Of a stretch of DNA of 64,000 nucleotides, positions 43,207 through 54,948 are shown piece after piece. Under the pieces are notes generated by a model. It saw nothing but the letters and a program-made list of their open reading frames with translations. It made no database searches and was not told where the DNA came from. The stretch comes from Earliella scabrosa (Eukaryota; Basidiomycota; Agaricomycetes; Polyporales; Polyporaceae), in assembly GCA_022605405.1 (NCBI GenBank), contig JABYQQ010000004.1, positions 2,542,001 through 2,606,000 of the forward strand, given 5' to 3'. Both the position numbers and the translations under genes were made by a program. The stretch's first letter is position 1. Each line of letters begins with the position of its first letter.

Positions 43207-44374
43207 TCAAGCCATCCGCGCTGCGATCATCATCCGCTCGAAATCGGCCAGGCCCATCGACTTGTCCGCCGCGGTCGAGAACACTTCGAGCATCTCCACC
43301 GTCTGCAAATACATCCGCCGTCAGCCTTCTGCGTACGCGTCCATGAAGGGTGTGCCTCCTCACCTCCTCTGCCGTGATCTTCTCTTTCAGAAGGTCCGCC
43401 ACACGGGCAATGTCCTTGATCCTGATTCGCTGCCGCTCCAGTTCCTCGTCCGCGACGTCCGGGAAGAACAGTGCGAACGTAGCACGGCACTCCCGCTTCT
43501 GACGAGCGCTCAGACGGTGCCCCTCAGATGTCTCCTCCTCACTGCCTTCCCAACCGTCTTTCCGCCCCCGAGTCCGACGTGATTGGGCCCGCGTGGATCG
43601 ATTCCCAGTGTTAACTTTTGTGCTTGACGCTCCCGTCCCCGATGAGCGAACGAAACCGCCCTGCTCGTAGTCGTCGTCTGAATCGTCGTCGGTACCGAGC
43701 TCGCTGGGATCGCTCCCACCGGACTGAATGTATTCTTCAGCCGAGTCAGACGCCGCCTCGACGTCGTCACCGTCCTCGTCTGAAACAGGCACGCCAGCGT
43801 CCGCCTCTGCCATGTCCACGTCCTCCTCCTCAGCGGCCCCAGCGTCCAGCAGTGCCGCGCAGACAGCGCGCCAGTCTTTGCGGCTCACGAGCAGGTCGCT
43901 AACGTCATCCGCCGCTCCGCGATCCGTGCGTGTGGACTGACCCCATCCCGTCGCGGCGTTGCGGAAAACCGCGAGAACGTCCTCATCGTCCGGTTGAAGG
44001 TCTAGGAGTTGGAGAGCAGAAGGGATCAAGGCCATTGGAATATGCGACCTAACTTCGTCCTCGTCTGGCCGGTCATCAGCTAGGAAGTCCCCCGCAACAG
44101 GGCCGTCTTCGCCGATGAAGCCGCCGCCCTCAGGGAGGAAGCCTCCTGGTGCAGACCCATCGGATATGAAACCGCCGGGTGGTGCGTCCTCGACAATGAA
44201 ACCACCTGGTTGAGATGCGGCGTCCCGGTCTAGCTTGCGTCGTTTGCGAGGCGGGTGGGACACCAACGAATCGCGAGTATTGTTAATTGCAGCATCAAAC
44301 GCGCTGTCTATTCGCTGTTTGAGCGCGCTCGGAAGGGCCGTGTAGCCTGGATCATCGTTGTCTGTGCTGGTCAT
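43207..44374 (-). CDS. Acidic protein with EF-hand-like C-terminus (368 aa)
   Basis: Two exons, 43364-44374 and 43207-43302, joined by a 61-bp GT-AG intron to 369 codons. The first ATG in the conserved part, 44374 (MTSTDND), is used; an upstream in-frame extension has no ATG. The protein has a basic patch (PPRKRRKLDRD) that could be a nuclear signal, repeated PGGFI/GGFL segments, then a long Asp/Glu-rich region. The C-terminal domain (ATFALFFPDVADEELERQRI, MLEVFSTAADKSMGLADFER) has the spacing of a degenerate EF-hand pair: helix, weak loop, helix. Calcium ligands are mostly missing, so it is more likely a protein-contact module. It is divergent from the CAP-H gene over 216 bp. A nuclear role is an inference. 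Confidence 0.8.
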
Positions 44375-44590
44375 CGTGAGGATGTTGTCCTCGGACGAGG
44401 AGCTGCTGATCGGGTTCAGAATGTGCGATGTGGCCAAGTGGGGACCCGCCAAGTCAGAGCGCGCGACCGAGGAGCGCTGACATAAGAATGGTCACGTGGG
44501 ACGCGTCGACGCGTCGTGAGGTGGTTGAACGCGCTCCTCGCCTTTGTCTCCCGCGCCCAATCCCGCCCTCCCGACTCCCCTTCGCTCACG
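44375..44590. promoter_or_regulatory. Shared intergenic region of two divergent genes
   Basis: 216 bp between the ATG of the EF-hand-like gene (minus) and the ATG of the CAP-H gene (plus), so both promoters must overlap here. No TATA box is obvious. Confidence 0.5.
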
Positions 44591-47558
44591 ATGGCCCTCT
44601 CCCGCCGACACAGCGAACGCATTGACCCCGACGGAAGCTTCACTCTTGATAACTCTGGCTCAAATAACCGCCCCCCGCTCAAGAACGTCAACATCAACGA
44701 CGATGTAGCAGAGAAAAGGCGGCGCAGGAAGAGCGCCAAGGTCACCCTCCTACCCGATGCCGACGATGAGCCAGAAGCAGGCCCGTCTTCAGCAGCAAAT
44801 ACTGGCGAGACAGACACACCTGCGGCTGCAGAGGGCTCAAGAGGTGGCAACCTCGCCAGGCAGAAGAGCCAGCTCCTGACCGTTCCTCAAGCCCCGATCA
44901 TCAATGTCCCCATGGACGTCATGACCTCTAACTTCGACCAATGGATGAAGATGGCAACAGACAATGTGAGTGTCTTGCTTCAGGTCACGTTTGAGAGGAT
45001 AAGCGTACGAGGGTTCAAGACCGTATGAGTTGGTTATGCGCCTCTCTGCTCCTAGGGGCTGCTTCCGCCACATCCGTGTCTACCTAGCAAGACCCTCTCC
45101 CGCTCTCCATCCCATGTGTATTTCCTCCTCGGGCATGATGAGATGTGCTCACTCGTCTCGTAGAAAATCAATGCGGCCAACTCTTGGAACTTTGCTCTTA
45201 TCGACTACTTTCACGACATGTCCCTCCTCCGCAATAACAACGACAATTCCATCAACTTCCAACGTGCCTCCTGTACTCTAGACGGTTGCGTTAAGATCTG
45301 GACCTCTCGTGTCGACTCTGTGGGTACAGAGACCGGCAAGCTCCTCAGCAACCTCGCCAACGGAGGTGGCGACGACGACGAGGGCAATGGTTCTGACAAT
45401 CCGGACGGCGGTGAGCAAGGTCCTAGTCAGCGCAAGCGCAAGGGATACCGGAGCGAGTCCACGCTTGCCAAGAATCCCGCACAGCTCCGTACCAAGAAGC
45501 TTGACCTCGAGTTCAGCGTCGACCCGCTCTTTAGGAAGACATGCGCCGATTTCGACGAAGGCGGGGCTCAGGGTCTCCTCATGAACCATCTCGGGTTGAC
45601 CGTAACACCCGACGGTAGCTTGCGCGTTGTCTTTGACGCGAGCGACTCGGTGGCCAAAGATGACGAAGAAGAGCAACCGCTCGAGGAACCCCGTGATGAG
45701 ATAGATTTGAGCAATCTACGACGTGAGTGTACACCAGCCGTCCTTAACCCCTCATGCTAAAATATACTTTCCTAGAACAATTCTTGCCCAACGTCGATGT
45801 CATCGACGACTACGAGATCTCCCTCTCTCTCGAGGACTTCGCATTCGGCAAGGATAGCTTCTCCGTAGATGACACAGCGTTTATGCGACAAGCTACCCAG
45901 GAGCTCGACGATGATGACGAGGACGGCTTTGGTGGTGATCCAGACCTTGGCTACCCCATGGATGTCGATGGGGTATCTGGTAGCGTCGCGCCAGTGGAGG
46001 ATTTCTTCGTCGGTGATCAAGCAATCCCTGAGGACTATGGTGACTTTGGCGCAGACTACGCTGGGGATGCGGACAACGTTTCCGTTAACGGTTCTGAAGG
46101 CGCGCGGGGCGAATCGCGACCGGGAGGCCCGCTCATGCCTTTCGATCCTCGTCGTGTGCCAGGCGAGCGAGAGCGAGTCATGGCAATCAACGACGAGGAG
46201 GGAATGATGGACTACTTCGATCCTACATATCTGAAGAATTGGGCCGGACCCGAACACTGGAAGCTTCGGAAGGTTGTCCGTCGACGTGAGTCCCCGGTTC
46301 TAGTGATTTCATATGCACTCAAATTGATCTCGTGTTCTGTAGCTGATGCCGCGGAAGCGGGTGCGTCCCGGCCGCGACGCGAGAAGAAGGAAGCCTTCAA
46401 GATCGACTTCCTTACCCCTGCTGAAGACGATCTCAAAGCACGCAAGAACAAGCTTTTCGCACCTGTCACACGTGGAGCAGGAATCACCCTCCCGGGTCCG
46501 TCTTCAAGCAGAACAACGAAGAAGGGCAGGGGTAGGAAAGCGAAGGGCAAAGACAAGGAAGAGAAACGCAACGACCAGACATTGCCGGACGACATGCACT
46601 TTTCCGCCAAACAACTCGTCACGCTGTTCCTCAAGCCCAAGTTCTCGGTGAGTTCATCCACAACAGTCCGTGGCCGCCCGAAGTCGCTCACGCCCTACGA
46701 CGCTGAACAGCTCAAGATGCGTGGACAGCGTGGTCGCTCAGACGATGGCGAGATCAATGAAGCATTCTGGGCGCAAGCCGCTGCAGACCAAGCTGGTCCG
46801 AGTAGCAATGGAGCTGATGATAGTACGCGCACTTCTGTTCTCTCTCACCCGACGAGACTACTGACCATCCTCTAGCCATGGATGGAGGGGCGATGCCCTT
46901 CGCTACCCAGTTCTTCCACGACGATTACGATGACGGCCCTGGGTTCGATGACGGCTTCGATGGCGGCGACGGCGGGGCAGCCGTGGAAGCTGGCGAACAA
47001 GATCTTCTGGCAGCCACGCAGGGACAGACCCGACGAGTCAAGCCCGAGGCGGTGAACTATGCGAAACGTGCGAAACGAGTCGACGTCCGCAAACTCAAGG
47101 AGAACATCTGGAAAGGCCTCGACATTGTTGCTCCTGCTGTTGAAGATGGAGAGGACGCCATGGTAACTTCCCATGTTCACTTCAGTCAGCCTGTCGCTCA
47201 CTCTGCGTGCCCAGGACACGGGCGAGCGGCCACCCACAGACCCGAATGATGGCAGGTCATTCACGTCTGTCATTTCCGATTTGCACAAGTCCTATCCAAA
47301 GGACCGGATGGAAGAGATCAGCACGAGTTTCTGCTTCATCTGTCTCCTGCACCTCGCGAACGAGCGTGGCCTCAAGCTGGAGGTGGACGGCAAGGTTGAA
47401 GAAGATGAGAACGCAATGCAGACTGGGGAGGATCGCGCAGTCGGCAACCTATGGGACCTCAAGGTTGGTTCCTACGCGGCCTATGATGCTCCATTATCAT
47501 ACCCTGACCACCCTCCCTACAGGTGTACAGGGACCCTAATGCGACGCCGGCGTCATAG
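44591..47558 (+). CDS. BRN1: Condensin complex subunit CAP-H / Barren (831 aa)
   Basis: Kleisin subunit of condensin I, which bridges the SMC2/SMC4 heads in the nucleus and is needed for mitotic chromosome compaction. Exons 44591-44965, 45164-45722, 45776-46285, 46343-46822, 46876-47162, 47215-47463 and 47523-47558 give 832 codons with all phases matching. Signatures: QWMKMATDNKINAANSWNFA followed by LIDYFHDM in the N-terminal kleisin domain, CTLDGCVKIWTSRVDSVGTE, an acidic middle, DYFDPTYLKNWAGPEHWK, MHFSAKQLVTLFLKPKF, and the C-terminal winged-helix part with FCFICLLHLANERGLKLE. The length is close to other fungal CAP-H proteins. The first intron (198 bp) is longer than the others. Confidence 0.95.
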
Positions 47559-47990
47559 CTACGAGATCGTTGTTTATTATACTTATCTGTGTCTACTATT
47601 TCTCCATTTTCTTTGCTGTTTTCGTCTGTGGTCTTGGTTACGTTACGATTGTCTGTACTGTGCCTCATACATATATCATACACACAAGTCTGCCTTGTTT
47701 CAGACGCGATCAGACGAAAGACACTATGATGTGCATCAATGCAGAGGTGAGCAGTCCAGAGCTGCATTCAGGTGAAAGGCGGGACGTAGTGATACAGAGT
47801 GCGTCGGAGACGTCTAGACTAGACAGATACAGCTAGGAGAGGGCGCCGCGATAGGCGAGAGAGATCAGTATTCGATACAGATGGAGTTGACTCGGGAGGT
47901 AGCTATTGATACAGTGACAGAACCTTGCCGTGAAAGAGGGAGAGTAGAGAGGGGGCTGAGGTGAATAACGCAATGACCGTGTCTTGACGT

Positions 47991-48400
47991 TCAGAGCACC
48001 AGCCACCGGCGGCGGGGTTTGGTTGACCACGCGCTGAAGAGTTGCTCGTGTCGCTTCTGGGTACGGGAGCTGAGCTCCATGTACTCCGTGAAGGCGTTCG
48101 GTGGCAGCTCGAGCATGCCGACCGTGGGCTCACGTGGAGCGTCGCCGGTAGGGAGAATGGCGAGAACGTCCCGAGAGGCGATGCGAGCCTGGGGGACCGG
48201 GGAAGCGAGAAACACACGCTCCCCGAAGGGCGTATAGGTGTAGACGTCAACCCAACGTTCGCGCTGGCTGTGTGTGCGCGCAGCTTGAGGTCGAGTGCAA
48301 GGTGAGCACAGTGCCTATGAGACTGGGAACACCCCATACCTTGAACAATCATAACCTGGCGCTGCACGATAGCGACAGCGAGGGAACCGTGCTTCAACAT
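47991..48400 (-). CDS. Small protein of unknown function (117 aa)
   Basis: Two exons, 48340-48400 and 47991-48283, joined by a 56-bp intron (GTATGG...CTCAAG) to 118 codons with the stop. The predicted protein starts MLKHGSLAVAIVQRQ and contains WVDVYTYTPFGERVFLASPV, a Pro-rich turn, then LELPPNAFTEYMELSSRTQK and a basic tail. No membrane segment, signal peptide or known motif. It is convergent with the CAP-H gene. The joining of a short first exon in phase and the well-composed second exon favour a real gene, but an upstream start is possible. Confidence 0.5.
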
Positions 48401-51400
48401 TTCGGAGGGTCGTAGGAGGCGTAGAAATGAATGACAAGGGTCGGCTTCGAAAGCGGTGTAGGTCAACGTGATGTGATGATGGTTGTAAGAGCGGGAAGAG
48501 CGGTGCTGTCGGTGGTGGCCCGATGAACAGAGCAATTTATGTGGACCGCTAGACGAGATGTTATTGTTCCCCCTGCTTGGGAATAGTCGGCACAAACCTG
48601 GGACTCTCATTGTGCGTGGATCGACGAAGTCGATGGAGACAAGACAAAAGAATAAGCACGCGCAATGAGCGTGGCCGTAGACTGTAAGGTAGCAAGAACG
48701 AAGAACAATAGCCGGAGCGGTTTGGGCGAGCGAGCGGCAGACAAACAAACACTCGTCTCCACACAGCACAACCCCTTCCATATCTGGCAAGTCAGACGCC
48801 CGCCAACAGCGGTGGTTGACGCCGGCCCCGGGGCCGGCGTACTGCCATCCTCTGCCAACGTTCTCACCTTTGCTGCACGCGTTCCTGCTTATCCTGTGCA
48901 GCGACGGCCCCTTTGCACTGTCGTTGAGACCTGAAGCTTCCATCTTGCCTACTACGAATGAGTATGCCATGACAGTGCCAGTCGTGGAAGATCTTTAGTA
49001 GATACCCAGTGGCAGGGTTCAGTACCCGAGTCAGGCCGAGTGAAGGCGTCCGAGAACTTGAAGCCTCCCCTCCTTCCGCCGTCGAGCGAGATTCCAATAC
49101 GCGGCCAAGGTGTCCATCGTTGATGCGGTGTGTTTGCAACCGTTAGTCTTGAACTATCCTCCCTGATTGCTGTGTAATCTGCCACCCATTTGCTCTGGGG
49201 GTTTGTCACTCCACTGCGGCTGACGTGCGTCCCTTCCCCAGAAGTCGCAAACCATAACCCTGCATTTCCGCTTCAGGCGAAGTAGCAGGGGCGTGTTGAA
49301 TACCAATCCGCGGGTCAAAACTTGGACTGGTCACAGTGTCAAACAGCCATTGGAACAAGGAATGGTTGCTCGGTTTCTTGCCGACTCCAACCACCAGCAG
49401 GAGTTCCAAATTAGTCCAGATTGTGGCTCATACCGTCAAGGCACAGCGGGAACAAGGAACACCCGGTAAGTATCCTTTCAAAGTCATTGACGAGACTTAT
49501 GCCGGTTCTCGCGACGAAGGTCGGTGCTAGTACGTGCAGAACATAAAACCTCTCGGGACGGTCACTTTCTGGGGATGGGTCGATACCCTCGTGAGATCCC
49601 GCGCCGTTCGGAAGGCTTAGCCGCATCCGTCACTCGTTGCTCGCGACATGCACGGCGGGCCACTGACGAGGCGTGCGATCGTAGACGGTGTCAGGGCACT
49701 GAACTTCTATTACCACGTCCGTAGTCACGAGTTCGACTCAGGCACCCCACCATGGCTGTAATCTATTCAACAATTGCGCATGTCAAGCTTGTCTTGAGCG
49801 CCATGTCTTCGAGCTTTCCTTATCTCCGGCACCAGGATCCTAGTCAGATCCTAGTAGTCGGAGCGGACAAGGCGCACCGACTCTGACGGCGACGCCATCG
49901 GCTGTCAGACAATGCGCCGACCAGCTGCAGGGGAGGATATCGAGATGCATGGCAGTGCGGTGCACATGCGCACCTTCACGCGCACCCGCCGAACGTTGAA
50001 CGGTGGAGTCGCGGCGCACATATTGATGCCTCCGAGCGGCTTAGAGATCCCCAGCCTTCAGGACGTCTCTGTCATCTTGACGACGTCCGCGGATGATGGT
50101 ATGTACATACTTGCATCCCATTAGGATGCCGACCCACGAGAGGAGCGACCGGCCGGTTATCTCACCCCGCGCCAACAGCGCGGCGACTTGAAGGCAATAA
50201 GCCTAATCGGAACGGAGCTCGCTATCGGAGTCCCGGTCCTAACTCTGGCTCCGTCACCCGAAGCAATGGAGCAGGGGGTCGCAGATGTCATGATGTTGTG
50301 CCACAGCACAGGGTCCAAGGCTGAAGGCGGCAGGCAGGGTCCACCGAACCCTGAGGATGCCATCAATATCCTGACTTCCCTCGACGCACCACATCCGGTA
50401 ACGCACCCGATTTCCGCCTGACTGACCACCAACCGTAGCTGTGCAAGGGTCCGAAGACGTACGTGTGGATGATGCCCCAGTGCAGCTGGCGGGTTGCATG
50501 ACAGCGAAGGGATGATGCTGAGCCCCGGCCAGTGCATTGAGCAACTTCGAGAAAATCAGATAAGCCAGGGCGATGAGCAGAAGGGCCTCTGCGCGCCCAT
50601 TGTGCCACAGAAGGCAGCTCTATCTAGCGGCGCGGACGGTCTGTTCAGGGTCTATTGGCAGCCTTGACAATGACGCGTCGGTCGACGCACATCCACGCGG
50701 ACGGAACGCTCGCCGCGGCACTTGGAGGCTGGAGGAACAGCCTTCGAGTCTCATACAGCTGAGCGTGCGGCGAAGAAGCCTCGGATGCGGCGACAGCAGC
50801 GTCTGTTTTTGAGCGGGAGCGGATGGCATTGGAAGGGACGAGTTGCGCGCGTGGGCGTTGGGTGGCACTCGAGCGATGGATAGACAACGTTCGCTCGAGC
50901 ACAGCCGTCGCACATTCCCATGCAGAGAGGGGACGATCAGTGTGGCAATGCGACCCATGGCGCGCGGAGGCAGACCACGCGTGGTCATGGGGTGCCTGTG
51001 TGCGTGCATCCCGGCCGCCCGCTCTGTGGACGTAAGCGACGACCTGGGGTTCCTTCCAGGTAGAACGTCTTGCACTGGCCTTGAGGCCTTGAGGCATTGA
51101 GGCAGCACACCCCCGCCGCCCGGAGAACCCTGCACAGACTCTCGATGACAGCCTGAGCCTATCCGGATATGCATCCGACTTGCCGGCCCACGCGCACGTC
51201 TTTCTAACACATTCGATTGAATTGCTGCTGCTACAACATCGGCGGGACTCGGGTCATGTACAGAGCGGTGTAAGACGACGGCGTCAGTACGGGTAATAGA
51301 GAAACCAAGAAGGGGTAACATACTGCCAGAGCGGAGGGTGGAGAGAGGAAATGATGCATGGTGAAAACGTCAGAGACATGAACGCTATAACGGAGAGTGA

Positions 51401-52053
51401 GGGGTATGTATGTCGTCGCCGTCGTGAACAGCACAGTTCTAGAGAAAGCACGCTCTAGTACACACAGGGAGAGGAAAGCAGTCAGAGCGGCGAAAGAGTA
51501 CGAACGCGAACGACTCAAAGACCGACACACGGAGCCAAACAGGAGCACGAGAGAGAAAGAGTTGGCGAGCATAGACGAGCGGAGCACGAAAACCAAGGGG
51601 GGAGGGGGGTACACCAAGCGGCTCTCCAAGGGTATCCTTACATGAGATCAGATCGTATGTAAGGGAGAGATGGGTCCGAGATAGGTCCATGAGATATCCT
51701 GCGTCTCGGTAAATAGTGCTGTCCACCGGTGCCAACGACACCATAGCCACGACGGACGCCACAGTCCGCTCGCAGCGTCAGTCACCACGAGCGACCGGTG
51801 CTATCGTGCAGTGCGGTGAGAACGCGACCACCAATATCAGCATGTGTAGGATCCGGACATCCGTGCTAGCCGCAGGACGCCCAAGATGGGGAGGGGGAGG
51901 GGAGGGAGAGAGGAGCCGCTGGCCGGATGCAGGGAGAAGGCAGATCGAAGCAGACGAGGAAGGGGAGAGAGAGCGCCAGTCCAGTGCCAGAGAGGGCGTG
52001 GGTGGCTGGAATCCAAGGCGGTCCAAGGCACAGAAGAAGATTTCTGCAGGACG
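48401..52053. other. Gene-poor 3.6-kb gap
   Basis: I found no gene I can support. Long frames here are GC-driven (Arg/Ser/Pro-rich) and lack coherent splicing. The part near 51.2-52.0 kb may be the 3' untranslated region of the next gene. A B-box-like GAGTTCGACTC at about 49723-49733 has no matching A box. No transposon ends were recognised. Confidence 0.4.
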
Positions 52054-53548
52054 TCAGCGCCGCCGAGGAAGCAGGCGGACGTGCGCTTGCCACGACCCCA
52101 TCGACACGTGCTGGAGCCCGACGAGGACCAAGTCATTGAGTTGGATGCCGCGGGACCCGACGCGCCACTTGGCCTCGGACACATCCTCCTGGGCCTGGTC
52201 TTCCATCTCCTGCGATGGATGAGGGTCGAATGAGTGTCTGTAGTGTGCGAAGGGCGTGAAGCGTACCTGGACGAAACGCTGGATGGTCTTTGCCACGTTG
52301 CGGGCAAGTTTGGCGCGAGTGATGGGGTGCGGGGGGCTGCGGAAGTCCCTCGTGGGGATCTGCCGGCTCCAGGGTGCATATCCGGGCCACTACGGAGCAA
52401 ATGTGAGCACATGATATCATCAGCGTGTTATGTAGAGACACCATACGTTGAGCCTGATGGAGACGGACGGTCCGCGGCCTACGAACATGGCGTCGTCACG
52501 TCCTTCCAAGGTACTAAACTTGCTAGCAAACGCGTCCTTCAGAAGGATACCGCAACCAGCAGGATTGTTCGTGTAAAACATGATGGGCTCCTCAAGCTGT
52601 ACCTCCTCCACGTAGCGACGACGGTCACTCAACGTGTGCGGACGGTAGGTCTTCTGCGGAACCAGGGCGCCGCCGAGGGGATGGCCGACGGCATGAGCAA
52701 TGTCGAGGACGCTCTGCTCATGGATACCGGGAACGATGGTCTTGGGCTGTTCCTGCTCATATAGGCCCCCATGACCAGTCACGTAAGGGGAGACAGGCGA
52801 CACGGATGGACGGTTGATGAACGGTGACGCGTTCGGAGAGATGGTGTGGTAAGGGGTCTCGGGCGTGACTGGGGGAGCAGAGCCGATGCTCGAGGGGCTG
52901 GAATTGTGGTAGGAGGGCGTGGCGATCATACTGGACGGCGAGTAACCGGCGGTAGGGGAGTGGTGGAACGGGGACTGAGATTGATCATAGGGGGTGCTGA
53001 TGCTGGTGCGGGCGGGGGTGGTCAACAACTCGGTCTCGACGGTGATGCGCGGCACATTGCGGACGGGGACATGCATGCCATAGTTCGGGGAGGGGTCGTG
53101 GTGGGACCAGTAGGAATCGTGGAGACCGAGGTTGGGCAGGGATGGAGAGGGAGAGGGGAGGGTCGTGTCGGAGAGATAAGCGTTGTTGCCAAAGAGAACG
53201 GACTCGGTAGGGTAGGGAGAAGAAGTAGCCCAGGAAGAGTGGGCGTCTGTGTTGTGGACTGTGGCGTCGGTGGACAGGAAGGGGACACCGATGTCGGGAA
53301 GGGTGTAAGGCTGAAGAGAGAGAGATGAGATACGAGAACAAATGAGAGACGAGAGGAAGACGGACATCAAAGGGGGAACCGAGAGTGAGAGTATCCTGGA
53401 GGTATGGGGAGTCCTGAGACGCGGTACCGAGAAAGTCGGGATGATGCGCCGGGCCGGGCTCACGCATGGCGGCGGAGGGACTGGGTCGAGGTGAGCGAGG
53501 TGGGGCGCGAGGGTGGGTGAGGGAGACGTACCGAGGGGACTGACTCAT
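52054..53548 (-). CDS. Basidiomycete-type conserved protein, function unknown (424 aa)
   Basis: Exons 53532-53548, 53366-53480, 52447-53310, 52267-52389 and 52054-52209 join in phase to 425 codons. The N-terminal two thirds are Ser/Pro/His/Tyr-rich and probably disordered. The C-terminal third is a compact domain: EEPIMFYTNNPAGCGILLKD, GRDDAMFVGRGPSVSIRLNW, PGYAPWSRQIPTRDFRSPP, ITRAKLARNVAKTIQRFVQ and LNDLVLVGLQHVSMGSWQ. From memory, this domain pattern (an RDF..P..ITRAKLA core) recurs in many mushroom proteins without an assigned function, often in multigene sets. No catalytic motif is evident. A TATATAA-type sequence (53615-53621) lies about 70 bp upstream. Confidence 0.8.
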
Positions 53549-54948
53549 GGTGACTTGGGTAGGGCGGACGAAGGGGACGGGGGAGACGAGGGGAGGGGGC
53601 GAGGGCAAGCAGTGTATATAAGGTGGATGGGCGTCGTGACGAAAAAGGCAGGTTGTGTTATGACTTGGCTGTGCGGGATCGAGAGGGCCGTCGGTACTGC
53701 AGCAGGGTGAGTGAGGCGGGAGCTTTATACGCGGTCGAATCGGCAGTCCGGACGCGCGCGGAGAGGCTGGAAAATAGGATGAGAGGGCTGGTTCCCGGGG
53801 GGCGGGTGCCGGGGAGGGGTCCTAGGATGGCAAATGTGTGGGTACCAGGGCTTGTTGTGGAAGGAGTGCCGGCGAATAGTTTACGTGAGCGAGAATTGCG
53901 GGCGAAGAAGAGAGGTGTAGACGGAGAGCAAGAATTATTGCGCGTTTTGGAATTGGACGCGTCCCGTCCAAGGGTGACTCAGGGCTGCGGGGGCGATGGT
54001 GTGCAGCCGGAGCCGCGGGAGGAGAGAGCGAGAGCGAGGGAGAGGAGACGCTCCGGTCCAGTCGGGGCAGTGTGTCCCCCTTCTCTCAAGAACATCGATT
54101 GCGCTCGTCCACTCTCGCTCGCTCGCCGTCCGTGCACAGGCCGCGGACGGGCCCCGTGCCGAAGACATTGGGCCGCGAACGGGAACAGGGCAGGAATGGA
54201 AGGCGTACATGTACACGAGCTGCGCGAGGCCGACGAGGGTGGGCCCTCCGAACCGGGCGCAAGAAGCGAGAAGCGAGGGGCCGCAGCGGGGCACGAGACA
54301 GACTGAGAGCGATAGCCATAGCGGGCGGCCGATACCAGCCCAAACACACTCGGACTCGCACGGCACGGCTTAGATCTGCACGGAACACGGAGAGACGGAT
54401 GAGGATATTCGCATTAGGGCCAAGTGCGACAGGAAAAAGAAACACATGTGGGTTTGTACAGATGAAACGGTGCGCGAGAGAGCGGGACACGACGGTGGCC
54501 AAGGCAAAGACCCTGAGCCATTCTTGCGAGCGAGCAGGAGATGTCGACCGTCGCTGTGGGCTTGTTGGAATGACTAGCACGGAGGCGCGCCAATCGATGA
54601 GGGTTGAGTTGGTTCGGCACGAGTAGGCGCGTGTCTCGAGCAGCTGCGAGAACAGAAAGAGCCCGTGCGGCGAATCGGAGGAAGCAGGCGGGACAAGGGC
54701 GATGGCGATGGCGAGGAACGCGGACGACGAGCGAGAGGTGTGTGCGCTGGCGATGGGTGCGCGTCGAACCCCTGCCTCGAGGCCTCCTCTGCCACGTGCC
54801 CTTCTGGCGCCCAGGACGCGCCGGTGGCTCTCGCCTCGACGCGAGCTCGCGAGCTCGCTCTCACTCGTCCCTCGCACCCGCGCCCTCAGGCCTCAGCCCT
54901 CGGCAGCCATTCTCGCCTACACGCTGCATTCGCCTCGCCACAGCACAC
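53549..54948. other. Divergent intergenic region, 1.4 kb
   Basis: Between the start of the 52054-53548 gene (minus) and LEO1 (plus). GC-rich with Arg/Ser/Ala-rich frames on both strands and no gene I can support. It should contain both promoters. Confidence 0.4.

Noticed and set aside
47903..48970. A 355-codon minus-strand frame
   Set aside because: It overlaps the better two-exon small gene in another frame, and its composition (Ser/His/Cys/Arg mix) shows no family signal.
49660..49740. Possible tRNA gene on the plus strand (GAGTTCGACTC)
   Set aside because: There is a B-box-like word but no matching A box, and the acceptor and T stems do not pair.
52420..53463. Velvet-family regulator as identity of the 52-53.5 kb gene
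   Set aside because: The velvet core motifs (for example the LRV.DP and YFMYASL blocks) are absent; the domain matches a different mushroom family of unknown function.
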